This document shows, piece after piece, positions 61,777 through 64,000 of a DNA stretch of 64,000 nt. Position numbers and translations under genes: made by a program. Each line of letters opens with the position of its first letter. Position 1 is the first letter of the stretch. The notes beneath the pieces are model-generated. The model had not been told where the DNA came from. It did no database searches and saw nothing but the letters and a program-made list of their open reading frames with translations. Origin of the DNA: Primula veris (taxonomy: Eukaryota > Streptophyta > Magnoliopsida > Ericales > Primulaceae); the NCBI GenBank assembly GCA_963682055.1, contig OY821744.1, forward strand, positions 35,192,967 to 35,256,966, written 5' to 3'.

Positions 61777-61874
61777 GTATAATAAAAACCGTCGAGTTTG
61801 GTTTTCTCGTTGAGGTTATTAATGTAAATAGTCATATTCGCCGCCGTATCTCCGCCGGTGTCCATCTCCGCCAT
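57850..61874 (-). CDS. U1A: U1 snRNP protein A (U1A), 5 exons
   Basis: Binds stem-loop II of U1 snRNA in the U1 snRNP, which recognises 5' splice sites. Exons (minus): 61874-61790, 60948-60776, 59816-59723, 58941-58853, 58134-57850. Total 726 nt, 241 aa; Arabidopsis U1A is about 250. RRM1: RNP2 IYINNL (16-21), KTKLDELKKSL, RNP1 KGQAWVVF (56-63), then [19 protein letters not shown] basic linker [20 protein letters not shown] follows, then a Pro-rich hinge. RRM2: RNP2 ILFIQNL (168-174), the RNP1 position GIAFVEY (204-210), ending MLITYAKK. The LDELKKSL and [10 protein letters not shown] wording marks U1A rather than U2B''. A second in-frame Met at residue 4 could also start the protein. Exons 2 and 3 have a close copy in the pseudogene at 52422-54388. 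Confidence 0.96.
59838..59945 (+). other. FAR1-like peptide trace in U1A intron 2
   Basis: The antisense strand of the intron reads [20 protein letters not shown], with the EHNHEL phrase typical of FAR1/FHY3 DNA-binding domains. The trace is also in the duplicated copy (about 52878-52950). It is short and could be chance. Confidence 0.25.
60450..60635. mobile_element. MITE in U1A intron 2
   Basis: Same element as at 53441-53626, with ends GGGTCCGTTTGGCAACAG and CTGTTACCAAACATAGCC. The interior is dense in AAAATCTG/CAGATTTT pairs. Superfamily is uncertain (PIF/Harbinger or hAT); no clean target duplication was read. Confidence 0.75.
61724..61776. repeat. (TA)n/(GA)n microsatellite in U1A intron 1
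   Basis: A TA run at 61728-61749 and GA runs at 61750-61776 begin about 13 bp inside the U1A intron 1 donor. Confidence 0.8.
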
Positions 61875-63578
61875 ATCGCCGCCCTCTTTATTTATTTAAT
61901 ATTATTATTATAGTTCTCACTAAAAATAAATTACTGATTTAGTTTTATTGAAAGATAATTTTATTATTAGTGTTGTTGTTTTATTTGGTCCCTTTGTTTT
62001 TCATTTACTGCAATAAGAGGTCTAATATCTGAATATATGGCTCAATTGATCCATTTTTATAACACAAGAATTACTGCTACTATACCCGATGTTCTAAAAA
62101 GGCGCAACGAGGTTTGTCTAGCGCATATACCACCTAATTATGCTTAAATACTGTTTTATCTATTAGGCGTTTAGGATTCGTCCAATTATCAACTAGACTC
62201 GATTTTTAAAACATTGGTTATATCAAAGTATTGACGAATAATTTTATTATTTTATTTGGTCACTTTGTTTCTTGTTTACTGCACTAAGGGGTTTGAAATT
62301 CGAATACGAGGCTCAATTGATTCATCGCTATATGGAGAATCTATCCAAATTAACCACTCTAAAGACATTTATCAATTTTTTGTGTGTTATTAACAATTTT
62401 TATATTCCGTACTTTTCGATTTATAATTTTACAGCGAAAAATCTACCAATTCTGAATACTATCATGATTATCTAATTTTACGCGAACTTGTTAAATTTGA
62501 GCATTAGTTTTTCACACATACTTTAATAAAGTTCAACGTAACAGAAAAACACAAGTTAAAGTTAGCTTATATTAATTTAAGTTTAGTGGGTGTTTTTTTT
62601 CTTATTTGACAATAGTTAACTAGACATATTTTTATCAAGTGGAATGTGAATGGTCTAAAGCATCTACAATTTACAAACAATTTTACTGTTATAAAATCAA
62701 CTACATTGGACTACATATCTCACGTTTCAGTGTCACTTGTTAGCTAGCTATGAGATGTTATTTTGGCCACATTGGACTTGATAACACACTAATTAAATGT
62801 CATGTTGTCGATGACTTGTTAAGTTTTGTGATAAAGTTAATAAACACAGTAATGAGTGACAATTTATCATTTATTTATATTTTAAATTGTTTAATAAACT
62901 TATCTCGTTAACTAGTACAAATATATTAATAAAATATATTTTTACTAGTCAAAACTAGTTAGTCTAATGCAAGTTAAAGTTAGATTGTATGAATGTATGT
63001 TAGTGAGTGTCTTTTTGCTTATTTGGCAATGTTTAACTAGCCAAATTTATCAAGTGCAATATGAACACTCGCTAGCTAACCAAATTTATGAACGGTAAGG
63101 TAGATGCTCTAAGTTAGCAAAAAGTAAATTTTATCTCCGAACTGGTTATGTTAGTTACGATGATGTGTTAATTTTTTACACTCTCTAACTTTCAATACGT
63201 AAAAATGAATTTAACTATTGCTACGTAGCCCGAGCTATTGAATAGTTTAAATAATTGTACTTTTCAATATAAATCATTTTTTATAACTGTTATTTTATTT
63301 AGTTCCATAGTTTTTTTATACTTTCAAGTTAATATGTCTATTGTGATGCAAAAAATCAAGTTAACTATAACATGTGATGCTGTAAGTTCAAAAACACTTT
63401 TTCGCTTATTTGTCAACGCTTAAAAACTAACTAACTAGAGACATACAAACAGAGACGCTCTGATACTAGTAAGTACTCTTATCATTAATTGATATCTATA
63501 AAAAGTACCAAAACGGTTACTTTTTGAAAGAATTAATTAATTTTTATAAAATTACTCAATCCTACATTTATGTATCAT
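61875..63578. other. U1A upstream region and right flank
   Basis: Upstream side of the minus-strand U1A gene, then AT-rich repeat-derived DNA. A pair of inverted TCTAAAGCATCTAC (about 62655) and GTAGATGCTCTAAG (about 63102) edges suggests a MITE of about 460 bp related to the foldback elements near 41988. No gene is seen. Confidence 0.45.
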
Positions 63579-63849
63579 TATATTATAATAACTCAATCCA
63601 AATCAAATAAGCCTACCTAATATTTTTTTTATTAATTACAATAATAACATAATCATATAAAAATATATATAAAGTAATAATTAATAAACACTATTTATCA
63701 CTCTTTAACAACCGAACATTCTTTTAAGTCTATAATTTTATACTATTTTTTTTTATATTATCCATATATTTGTATTATAACTATAATTATTTTTTATATT
63801 TTAATAACACTGCGCGTCACACACGCAACGCGTGGAGCACTATTACTAG
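63579..63849 (+). mobile_element. Second non-autonomous Helitron copy
   Basis: Shares with 40647-40967 the left-end series CATT(A/C)TATTATAATAA and the right-end CACACGCAACGCGTGG hairpin, followed by TTACTAG and T. The left end here reads TA instead of TC. Confidence 0.6.
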
Positions 63850-64000
63850 TTATATATATATATATATATAGTTGATGTGGTTAACATCGAGCTCTAAATA
63901 CTAACTTAATTAATTTCCCACAAACATATATAGTCACACAACGTGTCACGTTAATTAAGGAAAAAAATAAAACTAGTATACCGTACTGACTGTGTTTAAC

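Noticed and set aside
1..64000. tRNA genes, CRISPR arrays, bacterial-type operons or riboswitches
   Set aside because: No cloverleaf with A and B boxes was recognised by eye, and the window is nuclear plant DNA, so prokaryotic systems are not expected. A tRNA scan would be needed to exclude tRNAs fully.

Overview
This is a nuclear plant genome segment, almost certainly from a eudicot. It is AT-rich, its genes are split by many GT-AG introns of 80 bp to 3 kb, and it carries plant-specific families (PPR, an SR34-type SR protein, a plant PARP with SAP domains, a CCCH-tailed DExH helicase) and plant transposons (Cassandra TRIM, Stowaway, PIF/Harbinger and hAT MITEs, Helitrons). The plant family cannot be fixed from the sequence alone. 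All gene models below were assembled by hand from reading frames and splice sites, and in each the coding exons sum to a multiple of three.

Layout, left to right: (1) an SR34/SF2-type splicing factor on the minus strand (coding 5377 to 1072 or 927), with a leader intron of about 3 kb reaching 8434; (2) a Cassandra TRIM retrotransposon with a 5S-rRNA-derived insert (9242-9791) and a decayed FAR1/FHY3-like fragment (10150-10750); (3) a 14-exon DExH8-type RNA helicase with two CCCH zinc fingers, plus strand (13275-24521); (4) a 5-exon SmD2 gene, minus strand (27199-30741); (5) a 16-exon gamma-tubulin complex component 4 gene, minus strand (31982-41233); (6) a 19-exon plant PARP2 gene, plus strand (43985-51694), divergent from GCP4; (7) a broken partial copy of the U1A gene (52422-54388), a single-exon PPR gene (55248-57392) and the complete 5-exon U1A gene (57850-61874), all minus strand; (8) transposon-rich flank to 64000.

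Four of the seven intact genes act in nuclear RNA processing or are RNA helicases (SR34-like, DExH8, SmD2, U1A), and the PPR protein presumably acts on organelle RNA. From memory, and unchecked here, Arabidopsis keeps U1A, SmD2 and the DExH8/C3H31 helicase close together on chromosome 2, and PARP2 and SR34b close together on chromosome 4. The window may therefore preserve an older block that was split in Arabidopsis. It is not an operon; each gene has its own 5' end.

The most interesting sequence-level observations are: exon duplication giving the PARP a third SAP domain; a recent U1A duplication across the PPR gene with two readable repair scars; a GC-AG intron in PARP; an SR34 terminal intron whose splicing or retention gives the same protein; a Cassandra element that kept its 5S segment in one LTR and lost it in the other; and several well-bounded MITEs and Helitrons. 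I found no convincing wholly new system.
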